Below the pieces are notes generated by a model that did no database searches, was not told the DNA's origin, and saw only the letters and a program-made list of their open reading frames with translations. From Brevundimonas aveniformis DSM 17977 (lineage in GTDB: Bacteria > Pseudomonadota > Alphaproteobacteria > Caulobacterales > Caulobacteraceae), in NCBI RefSeq assembly GCF_000428765.1, contig NZ_AUAO01000002.1:310001-374000 (forward strand): DNA of 64,000 bases. Reading direction: 5' to 3'. The position numbers and the translations under genes were made by a program. Within the stretch, counting starts at the first letter, position 1. Every line of letters begins with the position of its first letter. Shown piece by piece: positions 47,214 to 57,286 of this stretch.

Positions 47214-47504
47214 TCAGATCTCCTTGGCCAAACGGATCGCCGTGGCGATATCCCGCCTCTGGCCGGACTTGTCGCCGCCGCAGAGCAGTATGACGAGTAC
47301 GGCACCGCGCTGGACGAAATAGACCCGGAAACCAGGTCCATAGCGTATGCGAAGTTCGCTGACACCCTCGCCGACCGGCTTGACGTCGCCGGGATTTCCG
47401 AGCGCGAGCCTGCGAACGCGCCGGGCGACCTCCGCTCGGGCGCGGGTGTCCCGAAGGCCGGACAGCCAGTCAGAGAAGGTGTCCGTTTCCCGGACCTCGA
47501 TCAT
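47214..47504 (-). CDS. RelE/ParE-family toxin (HigB-like)
   Basis: A 96-residue small basic protein of the COG3657 RelE/ParE fold: FSDWLSGLRDTRARAEVARR, GVSELRIRYGPGFRVYFVQR, then VILLCGGDKSGQRRDIATA. Such toxins are usually ribosome-dependent mRNA interferases. It is the first gene of the pair. Direct repeats at 47514-47557 immediately upstream are likely the operator. Confidence 0.9.
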   Translation of the reverse strand: MIEVRETDTFSDWLSGLRDTRARAEVARRVRRLALGNPGDVKPVGEGVSELRIRYGPGFRVYFVQRGAVLVILLCGGDKSGQRRDIATAIRLAKEI

Positions 47505-47513
47505 GTGTCATCT

Positions 47514-47557
47514 ATAGGCGACAGGAGCGAGAGTGTCAACCAAAGGCGACACGAGCG
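47514..47557 (-). promoter_or_regulatory. direct repeats, probable toxin-antitoxin operator
   Basis: ATAGGCGACAGGAGCG (47514-47529) and AAAGGCGACACGAGCG (47542-47557) differ at two of 16 bases and are spaced 28 bp. A GTGTC/GACAC inverted pair overlaps them. They lie 10-53 bp upstream of the toxin start and before the lpxB stop. Confidence 0.65.
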
Positions 47558-47569
47558 TCCTGCTAGAGC

Positions 47570-48736
47570 CTATCGGGCCTGGACCACGCTGAGAACCACG
47601 TCCGCTGCGGCGGCACTGGGGTCCGGTTGACCGCGCCCCATGAGATCCAGAGCCGCGGTCTGTTCCGCGATCTGTTCGGCGCGCAGCTCGGGTCGGTCCA
47701 GGCGCTCGGCGACGGCTTGGGCCAGGGCCTCGGGCGTGGCCGCATTCTGGAGATATTCGGGGGCAATCCGCCTGTCCGCAGCGATGTTGAACAGGGTGAT
47801 GTGCCGGGCTGTCATCAGCCGGCTGGTCAGGGCGAAGCTCAATCCACCCAGGCGATAGGCGATAACCATAGGGACGCCCGCGAGCGCCAGTTCGGTCGAA
47901 ACCGTGCCCGAGGTGGCCAGCGCCACGGTCGCGGCCTTCATCGCATCCTTCTTGGCCGCGTCGCCCTCGACAAGGATGCACCGGAAGGGCCAACCGGCGA
48001 CCCGCCCCTTGAGGTCGTCAGCGATGGTGTCGGCCACAACGACCGCCATCGCGAGGTCGGGCCGCGCGGCCTTGAGCCGCCAGGCCGTCTGCTCGAACAC
48101 CGGGGTCATGCGCATGATTTCGGCGGGGCGGCTTCCGGGTAGGATCAGAAGCAGGGGCTGCACCGGGCTCAATGCGTTCTCTTGACGGAAACGAGCGCCA
48201 TCGGCCTGCGAAAAGTCGATTGCCAGGCTGGGGTTGCCGACAAAGGTTGTCGGCAGGCCTTCTTTCTCAAACCAGGGAGGGTCAAAGCCGTGCAGCGTCA
48301 TCAGGTGGTCGACAGCCCCGGCCAGGGTCCTGGCGCGGCCCGGTCGTGATGCCCACACCTGTGGCCCGACGTATTTGACAATCTTGAGGTCGGGGAGGGC
48401 GGCGCGCAAACCCTTGGCCACACGAATGGTGAAACCCCAGCTGTCAATCAGAACCGCGACGTCTGGTTTCTCCCTGACGGCCAGTTCGACCGTCTCGGCA
48501 ACCCTGCGTTTGACTCGCCCATAGGCGCGTACACCTTCGATCCAGCCCAGGATCGAAAGGTCGGTGATGTCGAAAGGGCTCTCGACGCCCTGTTCAGCCA
48601 TGCGGGGGCCACCGACCCCGACGAAGCGGACCTTGTCGGCCCCGACCTTGGCCTTGAGGGCCCGCGCCAATCCGGCTCCGAGATTGTCGCCCGATGCCTC
48701 GGCTGCCACCAGCATGACGGTCAGCGGGCGGCTCAT
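47570..48736 (-). CDS. lpxB: lipid-A-disaccharide synthase
   Basis: A 388-residue inner-membrane-associated glycosyltransferase (GT19) joining UDP-diacylglucosamine with lipid X. Family motifs are AAEASGDNLGAGL, FVGVGGPRMAEQG and LILPGSRPAEI. Its ATG overlaps the lpxI stop by four bases. Last lipid A gene of the cluster. Confidence 0.96.
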   Translation of the reverse strand: MSRPLTVMLVAAEASGDNLGAGLARALKAKVGADKVRFVGVGGPRMAEQGVESPFDITDLSILGWIEGVRAYGRVKRRVAETVELAVREKPDVAVLIDSWGFTIRVAKGLRAALPDLKIVKYVGPQVWASRPGRARTLAGAVDHLMTLHGFDPPWFEKEGLPTTFVGNPSLAIDFSQADGARFRQENALSPVQPLLLILPGSRPAEIMRMTPVFEQTAWRLKAARPDLAMAVVVADTIADDLKGRVAGWPFRCILVEGDAAKKDAMKAATVALATSGTVSTELALAGVPMVIAYRLGGLSFALTSRLMTARHITLFNIAADRRIAPEYLQNAATPEALAQAVAERLDRPELRAEQIAEQTAALDLMGRGQPDPSAAAADVVLSVVQAR

Positions 48737-49557
48737 CCTTCGCCCCAGACGAAAAGCCCAAGCCGGTCCGCGGCGGCAATGACGCCGGGCTTGTCGATGA
48801 CGATCAGGTCACCTGCCTGTCCGGCGATGCCGGCCAGTCCGGCGGCGTGAGCCAGTTCAACGGTCCGAACCCCGATCACCGGCAGGTCGACCTTGCGTTC
48901 CTGAATGGGCTTGGGAGCCTTGGCCAGCACGCCCCGTAGGGAAACACCACGCAGGTCTGCGGGCAGGGCGGCGACCCGCTTGAGCATTTCGTCGGTGCCC
49001 TCCTGGGCCTCGACGGCCAGGACCAGGCCGTCGGACACCACGGCCCCCTGGCCGACATCCAGATCCCCAATGGCGCGGGCGATCCGCAGCGCCTTGTCGA
49101 TGTCGGCGCGATCTGTTTCGCGGGGCTGGATAGAGCCGAGAGGTCCAGCCGGTAGGGCGTCGTCGCCCCCCAGGATGTCATCGGCACCCTCAACGGCAAA
49201 TCCGGCGTCTCCAAAGACCTTGAGCACCTGCCGAAGCAGGGCATCGTCGCCCTGTTTGGCCGCCTGGATAATGCCTGGCAGGGCCGTCATGCCCTTGAAA
49301 TCGACCTTGAAATTGGAAAAATCGGGTCGGCTAACCTTGCCGGCCAGGCAGACCGACTGGCAGCCGGCCGCCTTGAGCGCCTCGAGGCATCGACCGAACT
49401 CGCCCAGGGCCAGATCGACGCCTGTGGCCGATTGCAGGGCATCGTCGGCAAATCCCAGGAGCCGGATGACGAAGACCGGTCGGTTCTGGGCCTCGCAGGC
49501 GGCAACGATGCGGATCGGCAGATCCCCACCGCCGGCGATCAGGCCCAGCTTGGTCAC
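48733..49557 (-). CDS. lpxI: UDP-2,3-diacylglucosamine pyrophosphatase LpxI
   Basis: A 274-residue enzyme producing lipid X by a mechanism different from LpxH, which it replaces in alphaproteobacteria; the type was characterised in Caulobacter. N-terminus MTKLGLIAGGGDLPIRIVAA and C-terminal region VDLPVIGVRTVELAHAAGLA are characteristic. Overlaps lpxB by 4 bp and is 1 bp after lpxA. Confidence 0.95.
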   Translation of the reverse strand: MTKLGLIAGGGDLPIRIVAACEAQNRPVFVIRLLGFADDALQSATGVDLALGEFGRCLEALKAAGCQSVCLAGKVSRPDFSNFKVDFKGMTALPGIIQAAKQGDDALLRQVLKVFGDAGFAVEGADDILGGDDALPAGPLGSIQPRETDRADIDKALRIARAIGDLDVGQGAVVSDGLVLAVEAQEGTDEMLKRVAALPADLRGVSLRGVLAKAPKPIQERKVDLPVIGVRTVELAHAAGLAGIAGQAGDLIVIDKPGVIAAADRLGLFVWGEG

Positions 49558-49558
49558 C

Positions 49559-50347
49559 TCAGGCCTCTGGCAGGCACAGCGGACGGCTTCCGCCGGCGCG
49601 GATGAAGGCCACGATCTCGTCGGCTTCGGCTAATCCGTCGGTATTGGCCTCGGCCCGATCCAGCCGCTCGGCGAAAGTGCCGTCGCCCTCGAACAGATCG
49701 CGATAGAAGGCCAGCATCTGCTTGATCTTCGCGCGGTCAAACCCGAGCCGCTTGAGCCCGACCATGTTCAGGCCATGCAGCCGCGCGTGATTGCCCCAGA
49801 CCGAGCCGTAGGGGATGACGTCGCGCGTGACGACCGCCAGACCGCCGAGCATAGCTCCGCGCCCAACGCGACCGAACTGGTGAACCGCGCACAGACCCCC
49901 GAGAAACACACGATCGCCAACCGTCGCATGGCCCCCCAGCGTGGCGTTGTTGGCAAAGGTGACATTGTTGCCGACCACACAGTCATGGGCGACGTGAGCC
50001 CCGGTCATAAGCATGCAGTTCGAGCCTACGGTCGTCACGCCGCCGCCCTGGACAGAACCGCGATTGAGGGTCACGGACTCCCGGATCAGGTTGTTCTCGC
50101 CGATGACGAGCCGGGTCGGTTCGCCCTTGTACCCGCCATGTTGGGGTGGCCCCCCGAGAACGGCGAACGGATGCACCACCGATCCGGCACCGATTTCAGT
50201 GATGCCGTCGACAACGACGCTGGAAATGAGCTGGACGCCCGCATGAAGCGTCGCGTCGGGGCCGACGTGACACCAGGGACCGATTTCGACGTCCGCGCCG
50301 ATCTGGGCTGCCGGATCGACGATGGCCGTGGGATGGATGCGGCTCAC
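49559..50347 (-). CDS. lpxA: UDP-N-acetylglucosamine acyltransferase
   Basis: First enzyme of lipid A synthesis, 262 residues, cytosolic trimer with a left-handed beta helix of hexapeptide repeats ([20 protein letters not shown]). The catalytic His is in [14 protein letters not shown]. The C-terminal helical part is present. ATG overlaps the fabZ stop by four bases, so lpxA is coupled to fabZ. Confidence 0.97.
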   Translation of the reverse strand: MSRIHPTAIVDPAAQIGADVEIGPWCHVGPDATLHAGVQLISSVVVDGITEIGAGSVVHPFAVLGGPPQHGGYKGEPTRLVIGENNLIRESVTLNRGSVQGGGVTTVGSNCMLMTGAHVAHDCVVGNNVTFANNATLGGHATVGDRVFLGGLCAVHQFGRVGRGAMLGGLAVVTRDVIPYGSVWGNHARLHGLNMVGLKRLGFDRAKIKQMLAFYRDLFEGDGTFAERLDRAEANTDGLAEADEIVAFIRAGGSRPLCLPEA

Positions 50348-50811
50348 AGACCTGTCTCGACCACCATGGCGGCAAATTCGGCCTCAGCGACCAGCTTGCC
50401 GTCGACAAAGGCCTCGCCGCGGAACTTGAAGAGGTCGCCACGGTGCTTGACCACCACGACCTGCATCCGAAGCTGGTCGCCCGGTCGCACCGGTTTTCTG
50501 AAACGCGCGCCGTCGACGGACATGAAGAAGATCGCCTTGCCGTTCACATCGGCATCCAGCGATTTGGACATGAGCACAGCGCCCGTCTGGCCGAGGGCCT
50601 CGACGATCAGCACGCCCGGCATGACGGGGTTGCCGGGGAAGTGCCCCTGGAAGAACGGCTCATTGTGGGTGACGTTCTTGATGCCCGTAATCGATGTGTG
50701 GGCCAGATAGTTCTCGGCCCGGTCCACGAGCAACAGCGGATAACGATGCGGGATCCGCCGCATTACCTCGGCGAAGTCGATCTCTTCGCCGCGATCTTCC
50801 TGGTCACTCAT
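50344..50811 (-). CDS. fabZ: 3-hydroxyacyl-ACP dehydratase FabZ
   Basis: A 155-residue hot-dog fold dehydratase of fatty acid elongation. Catalytic H57 ([11 protein letters not shown]) and E71 (EALGQ) are present. ATG 50811 overlaps the lpxD end by 8 bp; the upstream continuation is not coding. FabZ competes with LpxA for hydroxyacyl-ACP, and the conserved lpxD-fabZ-lpxA order may balance the two. Confidence 0.96.
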   Translation of the reverse strand: MSDQEDRGEEIDFAEVMRRIPHRYPLLLVDRAENYLAHTSITGIKNVTHNEPFFQGHFPGNPVMPGVLIVEALGQTGAVLMSKSLDADVNGKAIFFMSVDGARFRKPVRPGDQLRMQVVVVKHRGDLFKFRGEAFVDGKLVAEAEFAAMVVETGL

Positions 50812-51820
50812 CGGCGCCTCCGTGTCGTCTGTTCGCCTGTTTGGCGAGCCAGACGGTTTCGCGCAAGAACCGACGTAGGGGGCGGGCCGGCTGTCCGCCC
50901 CAGGTTTCCCCATCCGGGATGTTGCTCATCACCATAGAGGCGGCGGCGACGCGGACGCCTTTTCCGACGGAAACATGGTCCGTCACCCCGGCGCGTCCCC
51001 CAAGCTGAGCCCCATCACCGATGGTGACCGAACCCGACAGTCCGGTGTGACCGGCCAGAACAACATTGCGACCGACCTGACAATTGTGGCCGATCTGAAC
51101 GAGATTATCGATCTTGGTGCCCTCGCCGATGACGGTGTCGTCCCAGGCTCCGCGATCAATGCAGGTGTTGGCCCCGATCGTCACATCGTCCTGCAGGATG
51201 ACGCGACCCAACTGTGGAACGTCGATCAGCCCTGTCGCCGCGCCTGCGACACCAAAGCCCGGCTCTCCGATGACGGTTGAGGCACCGATCCGCACCCGGT
51301 CCCCCACAAGACAGAAGCCGAGGGTCGCATTGGGCCCGATATCGCAGCCGCGACCGATCTGAACGCCCGACCCAATCACTGCATAGGCCCCCACGCGCGT
51401 TCCGCGGCCAATCGAGACGCCCGATCCGAGAATCACGCCCGGTGCCAGCACGACATCTTCCTCAAGCTGGATATCAGTCCCGAGGATTTCTGTCGGTGAG
51501 GGGCGCGGAGGGTGAAGGCGGTGGCCAACCATAGCCCATGCGGCCTGTGGCGCGCGCGTGATCAGCCGTGCGCAATGCGACGGCGCGAGCGCGGCGTGTT
51601 TTTCGGTGACAAAGACAGCGCCGGCCCGGCTGGCCGCGAGCTGGTCGCGATACTTGGGGTCGCCCAGAAAGGCGACGCTCCGCTCGTCAGCATGGGCGAG
51701 CGGAGCGGCGGTCTGGATCAGCAGGTCCGGGTCACCGCCTTGCAGCGTCGACCCGGTCAACTCGGCCAAGGTAGCCAGGGACAAGCCCGGCGCGGTTTCG
51801 AAAAAGCGCGCGTCCGGCAT
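50804..51820 (-). CDS. lpxD: UDP-3-O-acylglucosamine N-acyltransferase
   Basis: A 338-residue hexapeptide-repeat acyltransferase adding the second acyl chain to the lipid A precursor. The N-terminal uridine-binding domain includes LATLAELTGSTLQGGDP; the beta helix carries GPNATLGFCLV, the catalytic His is in IGHNCQVGRNVV. It lies 18 bp after the skp-like gene. Confidence 0.96.
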   Translation of the reverse strand: MPDARFFETAPGLSLATLAELTGSTLQGGDPDLLIQTAAPLAHADERSVAFLGDPKYRDQLAASRAGAVFVTEKHAALAPSHCARLITRAPQAAWAMVGHRLHPPRPSPTEILGTDIQLEEDVVLAPGVILGSGVSIGRGTRVGAYAVIGSGVQIGRGCDIGPNATLGFCLVGDRVRIGASTVIGEPGFGVAGAATGLIDVPQLGRVILQDDVTIGANTCIDRGAWDDTVIGEGTKIDNLVQIGHNCQVGRNVVLAGHTGLSGSVTIGDGAQLGGRAGVTDHVSVGKGVRVAAASMVMSNIPDGETWGGQPARPLRRFLRETVWLAKQANRRHGGADE

Positions 51821-51838
51821 CCTGTGACTGACCTGACC

Positions 51839-52417
51839 CTATTGCTGCGGAAGCGGAGAGCGGTCGAACGAGAGCGTCTGGAGCTGCTGGTTGACCAGTT
51901 CGATCACGCGATCGGTAATGTCCATGGCCGGGTTGGCCCCGAACATGGTCGACCGATCCAGAAGCAGGCCGCAACCGCGTTCCTGGTAAACCTGGACCAG
52001 GATCGGGTCCATGGTTTCGCCGATCCGCTGCAGTTGGAGGCCTTGGGTATACTGGAGCTCGGCTTCGCGCTGACCGGCGAGCTGTTGATAGGCACCGGCC
52101 CGCTGTTGCAGGGCGACCGCACGCTGCTGGAACTGGTCAGCCGCCATGGAGGCCTGGCCGGTTTGCAGAGCGTTGGCCTCAGCCTCGATGGCGGCCCCTT
52201 CGGGCTGGAGCTCAGCACGGACCGAATCGGTCAACTGCTGCATTCGAGCGGCAACGGCCTGGCCGACCATCGACCCGCCTACGGCACGGCCTTGGTTGAA
52301 GGTGCAGACGCCCGGGATCACAGGCCCCGGGTTGGTGGGTTGGGCCGGCTGGGCAACCGCGCCACCGGCCAGGGCAAGGGCCAGGGTCGTGGCGGAAGCA
52401 AGAACGGCGAGCTTCAT
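51839..52417 (-). CDS. skp: OmpH/Skp family periplasmic chaperone
   Basis: A 192-residue periplasmic chaperone that holds outer-membrane proteins before BamA. A signal peptide (KLAVLASATTLALALAGGAVA) from ATG 52417 is followed by a long helical arm rich in Gln and Ala (QFQQRAVALQQRAGAYQQLAG) typical of OmpH. The frame runs further up inside bamA without coding look. Between bamA and lpxD as in many proteobacteria. Confidence 0.9.
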   Translation of the reverse strand: MKLAVLASATTLALALAGGAVAQPAQPTNPGPVIPGVCTFNQGRAVGGSMVGQAVAARMQQLTDSVRAELQPEGAAIEAEANALQTGQASMAADQFQQRAVALQQRAGAYQQLAGQREAELQYTQGLQLQRIGETMDPILVQVYQERGCGLLLDRSTMFGANPAMDITDRVIELVNQQLQTLSFDRSPLPQQ

Positions 52418-52427
52418 GGGGGAAATC

Positions 52428-54818
52428 CTAGAACTGGGTTGAGGTGGAGAAGCGGAAGGTTTCCGTCCGGTCATAGTCCTCTGACTGGAGGATCTGTGAG
52501 AAGTCGAACCGGATCGGACCCATCGGCGAGCGCCAGTGGACGCTGAGGCCAGCAGAGGCACGGGGCCGAATGTCGGCGACGATATTCGGGTCCGGGAACC
52601 CTGTCGCATCAATACGGTACCGATCATCAAGCATGCCGACCGTGCCATAGTCCATGAACAGCGACGTGCGAATTCCATACTCCTCGGGCAAGAAATTCGG
52701 CACGGTCAGCTCAAAGGTGCTGATGGCGTACATGTTGCCGCCCAGCGCATCGCCGGTCAGCAGGTCACGCGGGCCCATACCGGCCGTCTCAAAGCCGCGG
52801 AAGGTATTGCCGCCCTTGAAGAAGCGGTCGTTGATACGGATCGGATCGCCGCCCCAGCCACTGATGTATCCCGCCGAGACGTCTGCGGAGAAGACCATCG
52901 AACTTGTTATGGACCGATACCAGGTCGCCGATACTTCCGTGCGAACATAGTTCACATCGCCGCCGAGGCCGGCGAGGTCCTGCCAAAGACTTCCGCGCCA
53001 GCCCCGCGTCGGGCGGACGGGATCGTTCGTCCGGTTGGCGGTGAGCGTGTAGCCGATCGTCGAAGACAGGAAGCTGCCGACCTGTTCGCAAAGCGCGCGC
53101 GATCCATATCCAGGGCAATAGCCGTTCGGAACGACGATCTCATCGGCCTTGAGATTATAGCGCAGGCCGAGGATCGTATAGTCGTTGATCGGCCAACCGA
53201 AACGCAGGCCGACACCCGTGGATTGCCAGTCGAAAGAGGACTCTTCCTCCAGGTCATAGCGGTAGTGATAGATGTCGAAGCCGGCTCGCAGATCACGGCC
53301 CAGGAAGCGGGGCTCGGTGAAGCTGATGTTGGCCTGCTGACGCAACGAGCCCCAGGACAGGCGTGCCACGAGGTTCTGTCCGCGACCGCGGAAGTTGGTC
53401 TGGGTAATTCCAAGATCGATAATGAAGGAATCGACCGACGAGAAGCCCGCCCCGAAAGACAGGGTACCGGTCGGCTGTTCCTGAACGGCGACCTGAAGAA
53501 CGGTACGATCCGGCGTTGAGCCCTGGACCCGCTCGATGGTCACGTCCTCGAAGAAGTTGAGGCGGCGCAGGTTGTTGCGCGACAGATCGACCAGGGCCTG
53601 GTTGAAGGCATCGCCTTCCGTCAGCGCGATTTCCCGGCGGATGACGGGATCGATTGTCTGGGTGTTGCCGACGATGTCGATGCGTTCGACATAGACGCGC
53701 GGCCCTTCGCGAACATTGAAGGTGATGTCGACGGTATTGGTTTCGGCGTTGGGCGTTTCGTTGGGCCGAATATCGACGAAGGCGTAGCCCGCCGCGCCGG
53801 CGGCGAACGTCAGGGCCTCAACAGCCTGCTCGACCCGGTCTGACTCATAGCGGTCTCCGGCCCGGATCGGGATCAGGGCGCGCAGAAATTCGGGATTGAG
53901 ACGCTCGTTCTCCGTTTCGATGGAGAGCTCACCGAATTCGTATTCGTCACCCTCGTCGAGCGTCAGGGTGATCTGGAAGTCTTCCTGGTCCGGCGTCAGC
54001 TCAGCCACGGCCGAGACGATGCGGAAATCGTAGTAACCACGGTTGGTGTAGAAGTCGCGCAGCTGCTCGCGGTCGTACTCCAGACGGTCCGGGTCAAAGT
54101 TGTCGTTGGAGGAGAAGAAATTCCACCACTGCGACCGCTCGGTGACCATGACCCCTTGCAGGTCGCTGTCGGAAAAGGCCGAGTTGCCCAGGATGTTGAT
54201 GCTGCGCACGCCCGTTTCGACGCCCTCATCGATCTCGAAGATCAGATCGACGCGGTTCTGTTCAAGTTGGACCAGCTTGGGCGTGACCGTCGCCGAAATC
54301 CGACCGGCGCGCCGATACAGTTCGACGATACGCTGGACCTCGGCCTGAACGCGGGCGCGGGTATAGACGCCGCGCGGCCGGACGGTGATTTCTTCACGCA
54401 GACGATCTTCGTTGAGGGCGCTGTTGCCCTCGAAGACCACCTGGTTGATGACCGGGTTCTCCACGACCTGCACCAGCAGGGTGCCGTTCGGTTGCAAGGC
54501 AATCTGAACGTCAGAGAAGTGATCCGTGCGGAACAGGGTCCGTACCGCCAGGTTGATGACGGCGTCGTCGACGGCATCGCCCGGCTGAATCGGCAGATAG
54601 GACAGGATCGTCGACGGATCGATCCGCTGAGCGCCCTGAACCTGAATACGAGCGATCACAGCGGGTGCGGGCGCTTCGCCGGCCTGTGCGTCGGCCGCTG
54701 CGGCCGTCGGCTCGGGCTGCGCCGCCGCCTCCTGGGCCATGGCCGGAACGGACAGGGACGCGGATGCGACCAAGGCCACCAGGCTCGTTTGAAGGAAGGG
54801 GCGTGAACGGTAATGCAT
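52428..54818 (-). CDS. bamA: outer-membrane protein assembly factor BamA
   Basis: Omp85 family protein, about 796 residues, the barrel component that inserts outer-membrane proteins. A signal peptide is followed by five POTRA domains (about 60-430: e.g. RIQVQGAQRIDPSTILSYLP, NILGNSAFSDSDL, IDIVGNTQTIDPVIRREIAL) and the C-terminal 16-strand barrel with MGPIRFDF near the end and a terminal Phe. ATG 54818 is used; GTG 54830 is in frame. Between rseP and skp, 10 bp from the latter. Confidence 0.96.
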   Translation of the reverse strand: MHYRSRPFLQTSLVALVASASLSVPAMAQEAAAQPEPTAAAADAQAGEAPAPAVIARIQVQGAQRIDPSTILSYLPIQPGDAVDDAVINLAVRTLFRTDHFSDVQIALQPNGTLLVQVVENPVINQVVFEGNSALNEDRLREEITVRPRGVYTRARVQAEVQRIVELYRRAGRISATVTPKLVQLEQNRVDLIFEIDEGVETGVRSINILGNSAFSDSDLQGVMVTERSQWWNFFSSNDNFDPDRLEYDREQLRDFYTNRGYYDFRIVSAVAELTPDQEDFQITLTLDEGDEYEFGELSIETENERLNPEFLRALIPIRAGDRYESDRVEQAVEALTFAAGAAGYAFVDIRPNETPNAETNTVDITFNVREGPRVYVERIDIVGNTQTIDPVIRREIALTEGDAFNQALVDLSRNNLRRLNFFEDVTIERVQGSTPDRTVLQVAVQEQPTGTLSFGAGFSSVDSFIIDLGITQTNFRGRGQNLVARLSWGSLRQQANISFTEPRFLGRDLRAGFDIYHYRYDLEEESSFDWQSTGVGLRFGWPINDYTILGLRYNLKADEIVVPNGYCPGYGSRALCEQVGSFLSSTIGYTLTANRTNDPVRPTRGWRGSLWQDLAGLGGDVNYVRTEVSATWYRSITSSMVFSADVSAGYISGWGGDPIRINDRFFKGGNTFRGFETAGMGPRDLLTGDALGGNMYAISTFELTVPNFLPEEYGIRTSLFMDYGTVGMLDDRYRIDATGFPDPNIVADIRPRASAGLSVHWRSPMGPIRFDFSQILQSEDYDRTETFRFSTSTQF

Positions 54819-54848
54819 GGGGATGACCACTCGGCGACGGGCTAGGGT

Positions 54849-56069
54849 TTACGACGTCCCGCCGAGGAAGGCGAAGAGGTTGAGCTTGTTCAAATCGTTC
54901 CAGGTGGCGAACAACATCAATCCAACGAGCAAAGCAAGTCCAACACGGAACCCTGCCTCCTGGATTTGTGCGTTCAGTGGCCGCCGTGCGACGGCTTCAT
55001 AGGCGTAAAACACGAGATGCCCCCCGTCCAAAATCGGAACCGGTAACAGATTGAAGAAGCCGACTGCGACCGAAAGGAGGCCGGAAAGGTACAAAAGCGA
55101 TAAAAACACGCGACCAACGGCATCTCCGACGCTTTCGGCGCTTTCAGCGGCCTGTCCGGCGATGGCTCCCGAGGCTCGCGCGATGCCAATCGGCCCTGAA
55201 AGTTGGTCGCCATTCTCCCGGCCGCTGAAAATTCGTCCGATATAGGTGACCGACGCGTCGAGAACCCCGCCGGTCTGTCGCACTCCTTCAACCACCGCTT
55301 CCGGCAGGCTGTAGCGGTGGGTGACGATATCGCCGGCGGCACGGCTGGCTCCGACACCCAGATAGCCGATCCGAACGGTCGACTGATCGACTTCGCTGCG
55401 GATGTCACGCCCGGCGGGCGTGGCTGTCAGGTTGAGGGTCTGGTCCCCACGCTCAATTTCAAAGGCAACAGGTTGATCGGCGCGCATCATCACGTGCTGA
55501 GCCAGATCCTGCCAGCGGCGGATGGCCCGGCCATCGGCCTCGACGATCAGGTCGCCGACCTGGAATCCGGCGACGGCGGCCGGGCTCCCGGCCTCGACCG
55601 AGCCGACGCGCGGCTTGACCATCAGGGTTTCCCCTACCGCCAGGGCCATGATCGTGAAAATGGTGATGGCCAGCAGGAAATTGGCCACCGGCCCCGCCAG
55701 CACGATCAGGGCGCGCTGCCAGATAGGCTTGAAATGGTAGTAGGCCGTTTCGGCACCGGGGCCTTGCTCCGCCACGATCTGGTTGCGCAAGGCGTCCAGG
55801 CCTTCGCGGTCTGGAACCCCGGTCACATCCAGATCACCGGCAAATTTGACGTATCCCCCTAGCGGCAGGGCAGCGAGTCGCCACTCGACGCCGGATTTGT
55901 CCGTCCGGGACCAGATGGTCTTGCCAAAGCCGATGGAGAAGCGGTCGATCTTGACGCCGAAGAGCTTGGCGACGCTGAAATGGCCCAGCTCGTGAATCAC
56001 GATCACAAGCGCCAGAACCGCGAGGAAGGCGGCCAGAGTTCCAAGAATAGAGCCGACGACGTCGAGCAT
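54849..56069 (-). CDS. rseP: RIP metalloprotease RseP
   Basis: A 406-residue intramembrane site-2 protease. The zinc motif is HELGHF (H26, E27, H30) in the first helix; a PDZ domain occupies about 150-240 (GFQVGDLIVEADGRAI); the third metal ligand is in LLPVPILDGGHLVFY. It cleaves anti-sigma factors and signal-peptide remnants in the inner membrane. Conserved neighbour of bamA and dxr. Confidence 0.95.
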   Translation of the reverse strand: MLDVVGSILGTLAAFLAVLALVIVIHELGHFSVAKLFGVKIDRFSIGFGKTIWSRTDKSGVEWRLAALPLGGYVKFAGDLDVTGVPDREGLDALRNQIVAEQGPGAETAYYHFKPIWQRALIVLAGPVANFLLAITIFTIMALAVGETLMVKPRVGSVEAGSPAAVAGFQVGDLIVEADGRAIRRWQDLAQHVMMRADQPVAFEIERGDQTLNLTATPAGRDIRSEVDQSTVRIGYLGVGASRAAGDIVTHRYSLPEAVVEGVRQTGGVLDASVTYIGRIFSGRENGDQLSGPIGIARASGAIAGQAAESAESVGDAVGRVFLSLLYLSGLLSVAVGFFNLLPVPILDGGHLVFYAYEAVARRPLNAQIQEAGFRVGLALLVGLMLFATWNDLNKLNLFAFLGGTS

Positions 56070-56095
56070 TCGGTTTCAGACCCTCACTATGACGC

Positions 56096-57286
56096 CTAGG
56101 CCGCCTGGGCCCGACGGCGGATCGCCTCGGACGCCTGACGGCGGGCACCTTTGTCGGCACCCAGGGCCTGTTCCAGCCGGCTTGCGCCCGCTGTGGCGAC
56201 CTCAACACCGACTTGTCGGTCAAGAGTCTCAGCCACCGTATCGGCAATATCGAGAAAGCCGATGTTGCGGTCAAGGAAGGCTCTCACCGCCGTCTCGTTC
56301 GCAGCGTTGAAAATAGCCGGCGCATCGCCTCCCTGGATCAGGGCTTGGCGGGCCAAGGCCAACATCGGAAAGCGGACCTCGTCGGGGGCCTCAAAGGTCA
56401 GCGCCCCCAGGGCCGCCAGGTCCAGTTTGGGGGCCGGCCAGCTGACCCGGCCAGGCCAGGCCAGGGCACAGGCAATGGGTGTGCGCATGTCGGGCGGGCC
56501 CATCTGGGCCAGGGTCGAGCCATCGGCGTATTCGACCATCGAATGGATAATCGACTGCGGATGGACCAGCACCTCGATGCGAGTCGCTTCGACGCCGAAC
56601 AGATAGGCGGCCTCGATCATCTCTAGGCCCTTGTTGGCCATGGTGGCGGAATCCACTGAAATCTTGGCCCCCATCGACCAATTGGGGTGGGCAACGGCCT
56701 GTTCGGGCGTGGCGGCGCGCATCTGGTCGTGGGTCAGGGCGCGGAACGGTCCACCTGAGGCGGTCAGGATGAGTCGTTCGATCTGAGCTCGGTTGTCGGC
56801 CTCAAAGACCTGGAAGATCGCCGAATGCTCGGAATCGACAGGGATCACCCGTCCTCCAGCGCGGTCCGCGGCATCAATCAGAGCCGGTCCGCAGCAGACC
56901 AGGCTTTCCTTGTTGGCCAGGGCCAGGGTGGCCCCCGAAAGTGCCGCTGCCCAAGCGGGCCTGAGACCGGCGGCTCCGACGATGGCGGCCATAACCCATT
57001 CCGACCCGACGTCAGCGGCGGCTTCGACCGCGGCCTCGCCCGCCGCGGTTTCGATGCCCGAGCCTGCGAGGCGGCGATCCAGTTCGGGCTTCAGCGTTTC
57101 ATCGGCGATGACGGCCAGTCCAGGTCGCCAGGCGAGCGCCTGTTCGGCCAGGGCGACGACATTGGCACCGGCGGTCAGGGCATCGACCTGATAGGCCTCC
57201 ACGCCGCCTGTCTGGCGCATAAGATCCAGGGTCGAGACGCCGATGGAGCCGGTTGAGCCCAGGACGGTGACGCGGCGGCGGCTCAT
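56096..57286 (-). CDS. dxr: 1-deoxy-D-xylulose-5-phosphate reductoisomerase
   Basis: A 396-residue NADPH enzyme forming MEP in isoprenoid synthesis. The NADPH loop is [38 protein letters not shown] and TASGGPFR follow the family. It supplies isoprenoid for the undecaprenyl carrier made by uppS two genes upstream. Overlaps cdsA by 4 bp. Confidence 0.96.
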   Translation of the reverse strand: MSRRRVTVLGSTGSIGVSTLDLMRQTGGVEAYQVDALTAGANVVALAEQALAWRPGLAVIADETLKPELDRRLAGSGIETAAGEAAVEAAADVGSEWVMAAIVGAAGLRPAWAAALSGATLALANKESLVCCGPALIDAADRAGGRVIPVDSEHSAIFQVFEADNRAQIERLILTASGGPFRALTHDQMRAATPEQAVAHPNWSMGAKISVDSATMANKGLEMIEAAYLFGVEATRIEVLVHPQSIIHSMVEYADGSTLAQMGPPDMRTPIACALAWPGRVSWPAPKLDLAALGALTFEAPDEVRFPMLALARQALIQGGDAPAIFNAANETAVRAFLDRNIGFLDIADTVAETLDRQVGVEVATAGASRLEQALGADKGARRQASEAIRRRAQAA

